Assembly: GCF_004364285.1 (NCBI RefSeq)
Contig: NZ_SOBE01000003.1
Location: forward strand, 186,001 to 250,000
DNA length: 64,000 bases
Direction of reading: 5' to 3'
From: Frigoribacterium sp. PhB116
GTDB lineage: Bacteria > Actinomycetota > Actinomycetes > Actinomycetales > Microbacteriaceae
In this document: positions 53,515 through 62,034 of the stretch, piece after piece
Layout of the letters: every line of letters starts with the position of its first letter
Numbering within the stretch: position 1 is the stretch's first letter
Position numbers and translations under genes: made by a program
Notes under the pieces: model-generated
Seen by the model: the letters and a program-made list of their open reading frames with translations, nothing else
Database searches by the model: none
Told to the model about the DNA's origin: nothing

Positions 53515-54552
53515 ATGGACTACAGGACCCTCGGGAACAGCGGTGCCTCCGTGTCGGAGCTGACACTGGGCACCATGACGTTCGGCGCAGAAGCCGACGA
53601 GACCACCTCTCACCAGATCCTCGACGCGTTCGTCGCGGCCGGCGGCACGCTCGTCGACACCGCCGACGTGTACACGGCAGGGACCTCGGAGGAGATCATC
53701 GGGCGCTGGCTCGCCTCGCACCCCACGGAGGCGGCGCAGGTCGTGCTCGCGACGAAGGGGCGGTTCCCGATGGGGGACGGCCCCAACGACGTCGGCCTCT
53801 CGCGCCGGCACCTCGCGACGGCGCTCGACGCGTCGCTCAGCCGGCTCGGCGTGGAGCACGTCGACCTCTACCAGATGCACGCCTGGGACGCCTTCACCCC
53901 GATCGACGAGACGCTGCGGTTCCTCGACGACGCGGTCACCGCGGGCAAGATCGGCTACTACGGCTTCTCGAACTACCTCGGCTGGCAGCTGACGAAGGCC
54001 GTCGCCCGGGCCCAGGCGCTCGGCTTCGCGCCGCCCGTCACGCTGCAGCCGCAGTACAACCTGCTCGTCCGCGACATCGAGCACGAGATCGTGCCGGCCT
54101 CGCTCGACGCCGGCATCGGCCTGCTGCCGTGGTCGCCCCTCGCCGGCGGCTGGCTGAGCGGCAAGTACCGTCGCGACGAGGCACCCACCGGCGCGACCCG
54201 CCTGGGCGAGGACCCGGGGCGGGGCATGGAGGCGTGGGAGGCGCGCAACGGCGACGAGCGGACCTGGTCGGCCATCGAGGCCGTCGCCTCCGTCGCGGAC
54301 GCGCACGGCGCCTCCTCGTCGCAGGTGTCGCTCGCGTGGCTGCTGCGGCAGCCCGCCGTGACCTCGGTGATCCTGGGCGCGCGCACGGTCGCGCAGCTCG
54401 ACGACAACCTCGGCGCCTCCGACCTCGCGAAGCTGCTCACCGACGACGAGCTGGCCCGCCTCGACGCGTCGAGCAGCCCGCGCGTCGACGACTACCCGTA
54501 CGGGACCGCCGGCGTCGCGCAGCGCGACCGCAAGCTGACCGGCGGCCGCTGA
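53515..54552 (+). CDS. Aldo/keto reductase
   Basis: 345 residues starting MDYRTLGNSGASVSELTLGT, six bases after TAGCGT (leaderless pattern). Catalytic Asp and Tyr in DTADVYTAGTSEE, Lys in LATKGRFPM and His in YQMHAWDAF. The C-terminal LGARTVAQLDDNLGASD is the NADPH-binding end. The LATALDASLSRLGVEHVDLYQ helix fits YajO-type reductases. Divergent from the AraC regulator. Paralogous to the gene at 33910. Confidence 0.92.
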   Translation: MDYRTLGNSGASVSELTLGTMTFGAEADETTSHQILDAFVAAGGTLVDTADVYTAGTSEEIIGRWLASHPTEAAQVVLATKGRFPMGDGPNDVGLSRRHLATALDASLSRLGVEHVDLYQMHAWDAFTPIDETLRFLDDAVTAGKIGYYGFSNYLGWQLTKAVARAQALGFAPPVTLQPQYNLLVRDIEHEIVPASLDAGIGLLPWSPLAGGWLSGKYRRDEAPTGATRLGEDPGRGMEAWEARNGDERTWSAIEAVASVADAHGASSSQVSLAWLLRQPAVTSVILGARTVAQLDDNLGASDLAKLLTDDELARLDASSSPRVDDYPYGTAGVAQRDRKLTGGR

Positions 54553-54614
54553 GCCGCTGATCCGCTGGTCCGCGGCCGCTGAGCCGCGCAGAGCGAGGCT
54601 CAGGCGACGCGAGA

Positions 54615-54652
54615 ACGACGAACCGACGTGGGAGACCACGTCGGTTCGTCGT
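54615..54652. terminator. Perfect 17-base bidirectional terminator
   Basis: Arms 54615-54631 and 54636-54652 (ACGACGAACCGACGTGG) around GAGA, between the convergent aldo/keto reductase and TspO-like genes. Confidence 0.85.
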
Positions 54653-54673
54653 CCTGGCGGAGGGACAGGGCCT

Positions 54674-55537
54674 CTAGGAGGCGCGCGTCGCCTCCCCGCG
54701 GGCGCGGGCCGAGCCGCTCCGCTCGGCGCGCACCCGCAGCACGAGCACGACGACCAGCACGACGGCGGCGGCGACCAGCGCGGTGACCCCCGCGGCGGTG
54801 TCGAGGGGCTGCCCCGAGAACCGACCGACGGCGACCCACGCCAGGCCCCAGACCAGCGAGAGCATCGGGGCGATCCGCCCCCGTCCGACGACGGCGACCG
54901 CGACGCCCGAGAGCCCGGCGACCGCGAGGACGACCGTCGACCAGAGCCCGCTCGGCAGCCCGAACCCGTCGAAGCCGGACTCGACGAGGGCCGCGGCGAC
55001 GTTGGCGGCCGTCGCGACCGACACCCAGCCAAGGTAGAGGCCCATCGTCCCGTCGGTGACGATCGCGTCGACCCGGCTGCGGGTGGGCGTGTGGACGACG
55101 AGCAGGAAGATCCGGACCAGGACGGCGAGCAGCGCGACGATCACGACGACGCTGAGCCAGACCTGGCCGAGCTGCACGGCGGCGAACAGCCAGCCCGCGT
55201 TGAGCAACATGGAGGCGGCGACCCAGTAGCCGAGGCGACGGTGCCGGTCGACGGCCCGCTGGCCGGGCAGCGCCTGGTAGACGGCGTAGGCGACGAGGCC
55301 GGCGTAGATGACCGACCAGATCGAGAAGGCCGTCGTCGCCGGGGCGATCGGCGTCGCGTCGGCGCTGAGCGCGCCGCCCGAGGCTCCCGACACCGAGGTG
55401 CCGCCGAAGGCCCCCGAGCCGACCGCGGCCAGGACGATCGCGAGCACGGCGCCCACGACGACGACGACCTGACGGACGACGTCGGCGGACGCAGGAGGTG
55501 CGGTGGCGGAGGCGGGACGGCTCGCTGCTGTGCTCAT
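54674..55537 (-). CDS. TspO/MBR-like tryptophan-rich membrane protein
   Basis: 287 residues with about eight membrane helices. After an N-terminal helix and a Ser/Gly loop come TTAFSIWSVIYAGLVAYAVY, LGYWVAASMLLNAGWLFAAVQ and other helices that match the TspO/MBR pattern (W-x-x-I/V-Y, N-x-x-W). It is longer than the five-helix TspO (about 160) and so belongs to the extended branch. Possible roles in tetrapyrrole binding or stress signalling are not proven. Confidence 0.75.
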   Translation of the reverse strand: MSTAASRPASATAPPASADVVRQVVVVVGAVLAIVLAAVGSGAFGGTSVSGASGGALSADATPIAPATTAFSIWSVIYAGLVAYAVYQALPGQRAVDRHRRLGYWVAASMLLNAGWLFAAVQLGQVWLSVVVIVALLAVLVRIFLLVVHTPTRSRVDAIVTDGTMGLYLGWVSVATAANVAAALVESGFDGFGLPSGLWSTVVLAVAGLSGVAVAVVGRGRIAPMLSLVWGLAWVAVGRFSGQPLDTAAGVTALVAAAVVLVVVLVLRVRAERSGSARARGEATRAS

Positions 55538-55634
55538 GCCGCCGACGCTATCCCCGCCCGATCTCTTAGCAACTGAATCATCAGCGATCTCCCAGCCCGC
55601 GCCTCCCGCGCCCGCCCCTTCGACAGGCTCTTCT

Positions 55635-55719
55635 CCGCAAATGCCGACCGTGAGTGCGCAGATCGCCCGACAAAACGGGGATCTCCCACTACAAGAGCCC
55701 CGACGGTCGGCATGTGCGG
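55635..55719. repeat. Intergenic palindromic repeat, copy B
   Basis: 17-base arms with one mismatch (55635-55651, CCGCAAATGCCGACCGT, and 55703-55719) enclose 51 bases. Copy A is at 35332-35416. It sits between the copper ATPase and the TspO-like gene. Confidence 0.7.
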
Positions 55720-55727
55720 GCCTGCGC

Positions 55728-57953
55728 TCAGGCGGCGGGGCGCCAGCGGCGGAGGAGCTGCGCGTTCAGCGCCACGATGACCGTCGACAGGCTCATGAGC
55801 ACCGCTCCGGCGGCCGGCGACAGCACGAAGCCGACCGGCGCGAGCACGCCCGCGGCCAGCGGCACCGAGAGCACGTTGTAGCCGGCGCCCCAGACCAGGT
55901 TCTGGATCATCTTGCGGTAGCCGACCCGCGACAACGAGATCACCGAGAGCACGGCACGCGGATCGCTCGAGGCGAGCACGACGCCCGCCGACTCGACCGC
56001 GACGTCGGTGCCCGCGCCGATCGCGATCCCCACGTCGGCCCGAGCCAGCGCGGGAGCGTCGTTGACGCCGTCGCCCACCATCGCCACGCGCTGGCCGCGC
56101 TGCTGCAGCTCGGCGACGCGGGCGTCCTTCTCGTCCGGGCGCACCTCCGCGAAGACCTCGTCGATGCCGAGCTCGCGCGCGACCGAGTCTGCGACCTGCC
56201 GCGCGTCACCCGTCACCATCGCGACGCGGACCCCGGCGTCGTGCAGCCGGCGCACCGCCTCGGCCGACTCGGGCCGGACCTCGTCGCGCAGCGCGAAGGC
56301 CGCCACGACGCCGCCCGAGCGCACGAGCCACAGCACAGCCGCGCCGTCACCGCGCCACGGCTCCGTCGCGGCCGCGAGGTCGGCGGGCGCCTCGAGCGCC
56401 AGGTCGCGGAGCAGCCCGGGACCTCCGACCGCGACGTCGACCCCGTCGACGCGGGCCGAGACGCCGCTGCCGGTCAGCGAGCGGAACGACTCGACCCGCG
56501 CCTCCTGCGGGGCAGCCGCAGCCTCAGCCGCCGCGGCACGCACCAGCGCGCGGGCGACCGGGTGCTCGCTGTCGCGCTCGGCGGCCGCGGCGAGGCGCAG
56601 GGCCTCGTCGCCCGTCAGCCCCCCGGACGAGGAGGCGGTGGCCACGTCCGTCACGCCGGGCTCGCCCTTCGTGAGGGTGCCGGTCTTGTCGAACAGCACG
56701 GTGTCGACCGTGCGCATGCGCTCGAGGGCGAGGCGGTCCTTGACGAGGACGCCCGCCCGGGCGGCGCGCTCGGTCGAGATCGCGATCACCAACGGGATCG
56801 CGAGCCCGAGGGCGTGCGGGCAGGCGATGACGAGCACGGTCACGGTGCGCGTGATCGCCTGGTCGAGGTCGCCGAGGAGGAGCCACACGACGAAGGTGAC
56901 CACCCCGGCACCCGAGGCGAACCAGAAGAGCAGGGCGGCGGCGCGGTCGGCGAGCGCCTGGGCGCGCGACGACGAGGCCTGGGCCTCGGCGACGAGCCGC
57001 CGGATGCCCGCGAGGGCCGTCTCGTCGCCGACCGCGGTGACCCGGACCCTCAGGGCGCCGTCGGTCGCGACGGTGCCCGCGACGACGCGGTCGCCCTCGC
57101 CGCGCGCGACGGTCCGGGACTCGCCCGTGATCATCGACTCGTCCATCTCGGCGGAGCCGTCGACCACGACGCCGTCGGCGGGCACACGGGCGCCCGAGCG
57201 CACGAGCACGACGTCGCCCGCGACGAGGTCGGCGAGCGCCACCTCGGTCGTCGCGCCGGAGCCGGTGCCGGGGCCGGTGCCGTCGCCCGAGTCCGTGCCG
57301 GAGGTGCCGTCGACACGGTCGGCCGTGTCGGGCAGCAGCGCGGCGAGGGCGTCGAGGGCACCGGAGGCGGCGCCCAGGGCCCGCATCTCGATCCAGTGCC
57401 CGAGCAGCATGATGACGACGAGGAGCGCGAGCTCCCACCAGAAGTCGAGGTCGAGGCCGCCGATGCCGAGCGTCGTCGCCCAGCTCGCGACGAACGCGAC
57501 GGTGATGGCCATCGCGATGAGGAGCATCATCCCCGGCTGCTTCGCCCGTGCCTCCGCGACGCCTCCGCTGAGGAACGGCCAGCCGCCCCACGCGAAGAGG
57601 AACGTGCCGAGCACCGGCGAGATCCACTCGGAGCCGGGGAACGACGGGACGTCGTAGCCGAGCAGCCCGGCGAACATCGAGCTGAAGGCGACCACCGGCA
57701 CGGCGACGACGAGGCTGACCCAGAACTTGTCGCGGAACTGCGCGGCGTGGTCGCCGTGGCCTCCGTGGCCTCCGTGGCCGTGGTGGCCGGCGTGCGCGTC
57801 CTGCCCGGCGTGCGCGTCGTGGCCGGCGTGCGGGTCGTGCCCCGCGTCGACGCCCGCGGCCTCCTGGCCGTGGTCGGCCGTCGCGAGTCCCGAGTGGTCG
57901 GTGCCGACCTGCTCGTCGTCGCCGGGGGCGTGGTGGTCGTGCGCAGCGCTCAT
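55728..57953 (-). CDS. Heavy-metal P1B-type ATPase, CopB-like
   Basis: 741 residues from the ATG at 57953, chosen because TAGGGT lies six bases upstream; an ATG at 57959 is in frame two codons earlier. A His-rich N-terminus (DAHAGHHGHGGHGGHGDHA) replaces CxxC domains. The membrane motif is CPHALGLAIP (CPH, not CPC), typical for CopB-type Cu or Ag export. Phosphorylation site DKTGTLTKGE, phosphatase TGES region, and the MVGDGVNDAPAL hinge are all present. A CsoR-like palindrome overlaps the promoter. Confidence 0.93.
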   Translation of the reverse strand: MSAAHDHHAPGDDEQVGTDHSGLATADHGQEAAGVDAGHDPHAGHDAHAGQDAHAGHHGHGGHGGHGDHAAQFRDKFWVSLVVAVPVVAFSSMFAGLLGYDVPSFPGSEWISPVLGTFLFAWGGWPFLSGGVAEARAKQPGMMLLIAMAITVAFVASWATTLGIGGLDLDFWWELALLVVIMLLGHWIEMRALGAASGALDALAALLPDTADRVDGTSGTDSGDGTGPGTGSGATTEVALADLVAGDVVLVRSGARVPADGVVVDGSAEMDESMITGESRTVARGEGDRVVAGTVATDGALRVRVTAVGDETALAGIRRLVAEAQASSSRAQALADRAAALLFWFASGAGVVTFVVWLLLGDLDQAITRTVTVLVIACPHALGLAIPLVIAISTERAARAGVLVKDRLALERMRTVDTVLFDKTGTLTKGEPGVTDVATASSSGGLTGDEALRLAAAAERDSEHPVARALVRAAAAEAAAAPQEARVESFRSLTGSGVSARVDGVDVAVGGPGLLRDLALEAPADLAAATEPWRGDGAAVLWLVRSGGVVAAFALRDEVRPESAEAVRRLHDAGVRVAMVTGDARQVADSVARELGIDEVFAEVRPDEKDARVAELQQRGQRVAMVGDGVNDAPALARADVGIAIGAGTDVAVESAGVVLASSDPRAVLSVISLSRVGYRKMIQNLVWGAGYNVLSVPLAAGVLAPVGFVLSPAAGAVLMSLSTVIVALNAQLLRRWRPAA

Positions 57954-57957
57954 CCCC

Positions 57958-57974
57958 ATACCCTAGGGGGGTAT
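57958..57974. promoter_or_regulatory. CsoR-like copper operator
   Basis: ATACCC-TA-GGGGGGTAT is close to known CsoR operators (GTACCCC...GGGGTAT type). It overlaps the -10 TAGGGT (minus strand, 57960-57965) of the ATPase gene, so a bound repressor would block transcription until copper is present. No csoR gene lies within the window. Confidence 0.7.
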
Positions 57975-58049
57975 CGTGCGCGACGTCCAGGACTCGGGAC
58001 GACCGCCTCCTCGACCGTCAGCCCCCTCTCTGTCAGCCCCCTCGACGGA

Positions 58050-58508
58050 TCAGCCGCCGACGGGCGGGCCGACGATCAGCAGCAGGACGAAGACGACCAC
58101 GACGGCCGCGAGCAGCAGCACGACCGCGAGCGCGAGGTGCCCGAGCACCCAGCGGAGGAGGCGGTCGAGCGGCCGGCGGTCGCGCGGGTCGCCGGTCGCC
58201 TCACGCCGCCAGTCGCCGTCGAGCCCGCTGCGGCGGTCGATCCAGCGCTCGACGGGCAGCGAGGCGAACGGCACGACGGCGCTCGCGAGGGCGAGCACGG
58301 TCACCCCCGGCGACCAGCGCTGGTTCACGGCGACGACGACCCCCGCGACCAGGTAGGCGAGGAACACGAACCCGTGGATCGGCCCCGCGACGCTGACGGG
58401 CCAGTCGCCCACCTTCGCGACGTACTTCAGCAGCATCCCGCCGATCAGCAGGGCCCAGGTCACGACCTCGGCGACAGCGAACGAGCGGAAGAGGGCGCGG
58501 GGCGACAT
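58050..58508 (-). CDS. DUF3817-family membrane protein
   Basis: 152 residues, ATG after CCAGGAGCC. Four helices: FAVAEVVTWALLIGGMLLKY, GPIHGFVFLAYLVAGVVVAV, VTVLALASAVVPFASLP and the last VLLLAAVVVVFVLLLIVGPP. VAGPIHGFVFLAY is a conserved feature of the family. Role unknown. It is read separately from the ATPase. Confidence 0.85.
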   Translation of the reverse strand: MSPRALFRSFAVAEVVTWALLIGGMLLKYVAKVGDWPVSVAGPIHGFVFLAYLVAGVVVAVNQRWSPGVTVLALASAVVPFASLPVERWIDRRSGLDGDWRREATGDPRDRRPLDRLLRWVLGHLALAVVLLLAAVVVVFVLLLIVGPPVGG

Positions 58509-58613
58509 GGCGGCTCCTGGTGAGGGGGTCGGTGGGCCTCCATGGTCGCAGCACCGCCCTGGACGCCGCCTCCCCCGGTGCAGCGCCTGCACCGCCGCCC
58601 GTCCCCACGACCA

Positions 58614-58669
58614 CGAGAGGCCCCGGACCGACCTCCGAGCACCTCCGGACGTCGCTCCGAGGCCTCTCG
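58614..58669. other. Hairpin with CGAGAGGCC arms
   Basis: CGAGAGGCC (58614-58622) and GGCCTCTCG (58661-58669) frame about 38 bases beginning CCGGACCGAC. It shares ACGAGAGGCCCCGG-CCGAC with the terminator at 17240-17296 but lies between divergent genes, not after one. Confidence 0.5.
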
Positions 58670-58739
58670 ACCCGACCCGAGGGGCGAAGGAGGCGCGGCG
58701 TACGGTGGACGGATCGACGACGACCACGAAGGGGACTCC

Positions 58740-59087
58740 ATGAGCGACCGCGACGCCGAGCAGCACCGCCCGCACGACCGACACGAGCGCCCCGGTGCGA
58801 CGCGCCCCGCCGCCGACGGTCGGTCGCGAGGCAGGCTGCGCCTGCAGTGGCCGACCTTCCGCGGGTCGCCGTTCCTCTGGGGCGTGCTCGCGTTCCCGCT
58901 GTTCCTGCACCTGGTCACGGCCGCCGTCTCGCTCGGCCGCGGCGAGGCGCCCACGCCGTTCGGCATCGTGTTCCTGGTGCTGGTCGCGGTCGTGTTCGTC
59001 GTCTGCCTGGTCGGCGTCGTGCAGACGCTCCGGCACCCGCGGCCCTCGCGGCCGTCGTGGCTCGACGAGGGCGACCCGCGCGCCTGA
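58740..59087 (+). CDS. Small two-helix membrane protein
   Basis: 115 residues, ATG after GAAGGGGA. A charged N-terminus rich in Arg, Asp and His (about 45 residues) leads to two helices, FLWGVLAFPLFLHLVTAAV and FGIVFLVLVAVVFVVCLVGV, and a short basic end. No family recognised. TACGGT at 58701-58706 could be its -10 element, giving a leader of about 30 bases. Confidence 0.7.
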   Translation: MSDRDAEQHRPHDRHERPGATRPAADGRSRGRLRLQWPTFRGSPFLWGVLAFPLFLHLVTAAVSLGRGEAPTPFGIVFLVLVAVVFVVCLVGVVQTLRHPRPSRPSWLDEGDPRA

Positions 59088-59134
59088 CCCGGCCCGCGCC
59101 TCCTCCATCGCGACGGGCGGGCCAGGCGGGCAGG

Positions 59135-59533
59135 TCAGGCCGCGTCGCGGGCAGGCTCGGCGGGCTCGCGCAGGGCCGGGCAGTGCTCGGGCGTCGGGTG
59201 CCGCGCGATCTCGACCATGCGGTCGAGGGCGTCGCGCGCGGCCGAGAGGTCGGCCATCGCCGCGGTGATGCGCCGACGCTCCGCCTCGAGCACGGCGAAG
59301 ACCTCGGGCGAGCTCGTGCCGGAGTCGACGCAGGGCAGCAGCTGCAGGATCGTGCGGCTCGGGAGCCCCGCCGTGAAGAACTGCTGGATCAGCTGCACCC
59401 GCTCGACCGCCGCCTCCGCGTAGCTGCGCTGGCCGCTGCTCGTGCGGTCGGACTCGAGCAGGCCCTGCTCTTCGTAGTACCGCAGCGCGCGCGTGCTGAC
59501 GCCCGCTCGCTCTGCCACCTCGCCGATGCGCAT
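59135..59533 (-). CDS. MerR-family transcriptional regulator
   Basis: 132 residues starting MRIGEVAERAGVSTRALRYY, the MerR helix-turn-helix, then EEQGLLESDRTSSGQRSY. The coiled-coil effector region follows, with one Cys (LLPCVDS). It is divergent from the SDR gene at 59680. The promoter between them has TTGACG and TAGCCG separated by 19 bases, the unusual spacing that MerR activators correct. Confidence 0.92.
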   Translation of the reverse strand: MRIGEVAERAGVSTRALRYYEEQGLLESDRTSSGQRSYAEAAVERVQLIQQFFTAGLPSRTILQLLPCVDSGTSSPEVFAVLEAERRRITAAMADLSAARDALDRMVEIARHPTPEHCPALREPAEPARDAA

Positions 59534-59591
59534 CCATGCCCCTGTTCTTCTTGGAAGGCGTCTCGGCCTGGTCCGCGTGTCGGACTTGCCC

Positions 59592-59622
59592 TTGACGTCA
59601 ACGTGAAGTCCTAGCGTAGCCG
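59592..59622 (+). promoter_or_regulatory. MerR-type promoter with 19-base spacer
   Basis: TTGACG (59592-59597), 19 bases, TAGCCG (59617-59622). The spacer contains ACGTCAACGTGAAG, a partly symmetric stretch (CTTnACGTnnACGTnAAG including the -35) as in MerR operators. Confidence 0.55.
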
Positions 59623-59679
59623 ACGCCGGGCCAGCCGAGACTGCCCGGCCGACCGTCCACGACCAGGAAGACACCACGC

Positions 59680-60405
59680 ATGAACATCGACATCACCGGC
59701 CAGACCGTCCTCGTGACCGGGGCCAACCGCGGCATCGGCCGCCAGTTCGTCCTCGAGGCGCTCGAGCGCGGCGCCGCCAAGGTCTGGGCGACGGCGCGCC
59801 GGACCGAGACCCTCGACTTCGCCGACCCTCGGGTCGTGCCGCTGCAGCTCGACCTCACCGACCACGACTCCGTGGTGGCCGCCGCCGTCGCGGCCCACGA
59901 CGTGACCGTGCTCGTCGACAACGCCGGCATCGCGACCGGCGCGTCGCTGATCACCGGCGACCTCGTCGACGCCCGCCGCGAGATGGACACGCACTACTGG
60001 GGCACCCTCGACGTGATCCGCGAGTTCGCCCCCGTGCTCGCGGCCAACGGGGGCGGTGCGATCGTCAACGTCCTCTCCGCTCTCTCGTGGTTCGCCGCTC
60101 CCGGCAGCGGGGCCTACGCCGCCGCCAAGGCCGCCGAGTGGAACATGACCAACGCCGTCCGGCTCGAGCTCGCCGCCCAGGGGACGCTCGTCCAGGGCGT
60201 GATGCTCGGGGCCGCGGACACCGACATCACGGCGAACTACGACGGACCGAAGATCGACCCGCGCGACGTGCCCCGCAGCTCGTTCGACGGCCTCGCCGCC
60301 GGTGCGATCGAGGTCGTCGTCGACGACTGGAGCGCGATGGTGAAGGCGTCGCTCGCCGGCGACCCCGCCGAGTTCTACGCGAAGATGCGCGAGCTGCTCG
60401 GCTAG
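59680..60405 (+). CDS. SDR-family oxidoreductase under MerR control
   Basis: 241 residues starting MNIDITGQTVLVTGANRGIG. NNAG in VLVDNAGIATG, Ser in VNVLSALSW and YAAAKAAEW (YxxxK) are all present. It uses NAD(P)H on an unknown carbonyl or alcohol. The stop codon overlaps that of the convergent flavin reductase gene, so no terminator separates them. Its regulator should be the divergent MerR protein. Confidence 0.88.
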   Translation: MNIDITGQTVLVTGANRGIGRQFVLEALERGAAKVWATARRTETLDFADPRVVPLQLDLTDHDSVVAAAVAAHDVTVLVDNAGIATGASLITGDLVDARREMDTHYWGTLDVIREFAPVLAANGGGAIVNVLSALSWFAAPGSGAYAAAKAAEWNMTNAVRLELAAQGTLVQGVMLGAADTDITANYDGPKIDPRDVPRSSFDGLAAGAIEVVVDDWSAMVKASLAGDPAEFYAKMRELLG

Positions 60406-61379
60406 ACGCCGCCGAAGCGCTCCGTACGGACGCGGGTCGGGTCGTGGCCGGCGTCGACCAGCCAGCCTGCGACGGTCTCGACGAACGAGTTCGTGCCGCA
60501 GACGTAGACGAGCGGGTGCACGGACGCCGGCAGCACGAGGTCGAGCAGCTCGTCACGGGTGAGCCTGCCGGAGGCGCGGGTCGCCCCTGCAGGAGCCTCC
60601 CGCGTGAAGACCCAGTCGACCTGCACCTCGCCCGCCGACTCCTCGGCGAGCGCCGCCAGCTCGTCGCCGAACCAGCGGTCGGCCGGCGTCCGGACGGAGC
60701 AGAGCAGCCGCATCGGCGGCGGCCCGGCCGAGCCGGCCGCACCGGCCGCACCGGCCGCACCGGCCGCAGCAGCGTCAGCGTCAGCAGCACCAGCCCCCGC
60801 GGCCCTGGCACGCACCATCGCGACGAGCGGGGCGATGCCCGACCCTCCCCCGATCAGCTGCACCGGCGACCGGCCCGGTGCCGGAGCCCCGTCCGGCTCG
60901 GGCAGCACGGCGTGCACCGCCGAGTCGGGGTCGAACTCGGTCGGCGGCCAGACGAACCAGCCGCCGATCGGGCCGCGCACCTCGACGGGGTCGCCGACCT
61001 CGGCCGCCGAGACGAGGTACGGCGAGACCTCGCCGTCGGGGAGCTCCTCGACGGTGAGCTCGATCTGCGGTGCCCGGCCCGCGCCTCCTGCGCTCGCCCG
61101 CACGTCCGACGACGAGTCGTCCGACGGCGAGACGTCCGACAGCGTGACGTCCGACAACGAGTACGAGCGGACGGCCTGGTAGCCGTCGTCCGCGGTGAGG
61201 CGGACGTCGACGTGCTGACCAGCCCGGGCCGGTCGCAGCCCCGGCACCTCGAGCACGATCGAGCGCCCGGTCGGCGTCTGCCCTGCCGCGGCGACGATCG
61301 TCGCCGGCATCCACCTGAAGGGGTCAGCGGGCAGCGACGCCGACGAGGAGGCAGGCGCGCCGTCGTCCGACGAGCTCAC
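60402..61379 (-). CDS. FAD-binding ferredoxin-reductase-type oxidoreductase
   Basis: 325 residues, GTG overlapping the stop of the Moco gene (GTGA). Flavin motif RSYSLS and the FAD/NAD region GGGSGIAPLVAMVR, with the C-terminal YVCGTNSFVETVAGWL, mark the ferredoxin-NADP reductase fold without a [2Fe-2S] domain. Two low-complexity insertions are odd: a pentapeptide repeat from a 15-base tandem (61102-61161) and an Ala/Gly tract from a 9-base tandem (about 60733-60770). It should pass electrons to or from the coupled molybdopterin enzyme. Confidence 0.85.
   Translation of the reverse strand: MSSSDDGAPASSSASLPADPFRWMPATIVAAAGQTPTGRSIVLEVPGLRPARAGQHVDVRLTADDGYQAVRSYSLSDVTLSDVSPSDDSSSDVRASAGGAGRAPQIELTVEELPDGEVSPYLVSAAEVGDPVEVRGPIGGWFVWPPTEFDPDSAVHAVLPEPDGAPAPGRSPVQLIGGGSGIAPLVAMVRARAAGAGAADADAAAAGAAGAAGAAGSAGPPPMRLLCSVRTPADRWFGDELAALAEESAGEVQVDWVFTREAPAGATRASGRLTRDELLDLVLPASVHPLVYVCGTNSFVETVAGWLVDAGHDPTRVRTERFGGV
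61102..61161 (+). repeat. Tandem repeat, 4 x 15 bases, inside the flavin reductase gene
   Basis: Four units close to ACGTCCGACGACGAG. They encode a repeated (L/S)SDV-type pentapeptide just after the RSYSLS flavin motif, in a place where related enzymes have only a short loop. Confidence 0.8.
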
Positions 61380-61954
61380 GCGTAGCGCTGTTCGCGCCAG
61401 GGGTCGCCGAGCGCGTGGTAGCCCATGCTCTCCCAGAAGCCGCGGCGGTCGGAGGCCATCGTCTGGATGCCCTGCACCCACTTCGCGCTCTTCCAGAAGT
61501 AGAGGCCGGGCACGAAGAGCCGGGCCGGGCCGCCGTGCTCGGACCCCAGGGGCTCGCCCTCGTAGGTGTCGACGACCCAGGCCTTGCCGCCCAGCAGCTC
61601 GCTCAGGGGCAGGTTCGTCGTGTAGCCGCCGTAGCTCGTCGTCATCGCGAACTCGTGCGTGGTGTCGAGGCCGTCGAAGAGGGTGTCGAGCGAGACGCCC
61701 GACCAGTGCGTGCCGAGCTTCGACCAGCTCGTGACGCAGTGGATGTCGGTCTCGATCTGCTCGTGCGGCAGCGCCTGGAAGTCGGCCCAGCTGAGCGAGC
61801 GGCTGCCCTGCTCGGTGCCGAGCTGCAGCTCCCACCGCTTGATGTTCGGGGTCGGGCCGGCCGACAGCACCGGGAACCCCTTCTCGAGGTGCTGCCCCGG
61901 CGGGAGGCGCGGGTCGGCCTCGCGACGTCGGCCGAAGCCCGTGAAACCTGCCAT
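61376..61954 (-). CDS. Sulfite-oxidase-like molybdopterin oxidoreductase
   Basis: 192 residues starting MAGFTGFGRRREADPRLPPG. The Moco-binding core is present: IETDIHCVTSWSKLGTHWSG, where the Cys ligates Mo, TTSYGGYTTNLPLSEL and a GPARLFVPGLYFWKSAKW block. No Tat signal, so it is cytoplasmic. Its gene is coupled to the flavin reductase; such pairs are common in actinobacteria and may repair oxidised methionine or reduce another substrate (unproven). Good ribosome site GAGGAGG. Confidence 0.9.
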   Translation of the reverse strand: MAGFTGFGRRREADPRLPPGQHLEKGFPVLSAGPTPNIKRWELQLGTEQGSRSLSWADFQALPHEQIETDIHCVTSWSKLGTHWSGVSLDTLFDGLDTTHEFAMTTSYGGYTTNLPLSELLGGKAWVVDTYEGEPLGSEHGGPARLFVPGLYFWKSAKWVQGIQTMASDRRGFWESMGYHALGDPWREQRYA

Positions 61955-62034
61955 GGTGCGCCTCCTCGTGGTCGACGCCAGGCTAGCCGTCCCGACCGAC
62001 ACCTGGTCGGGCCGAACGGTCGGCGGCTCAGGCC

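Noticed and set aside
55503-58523. 1006-codon plus-strand frame across the copper ATPase
   Set aside because: Antisense to a P-type ATPase with complete motifs; composition is Arg/Gly/Asp-rich without domains.
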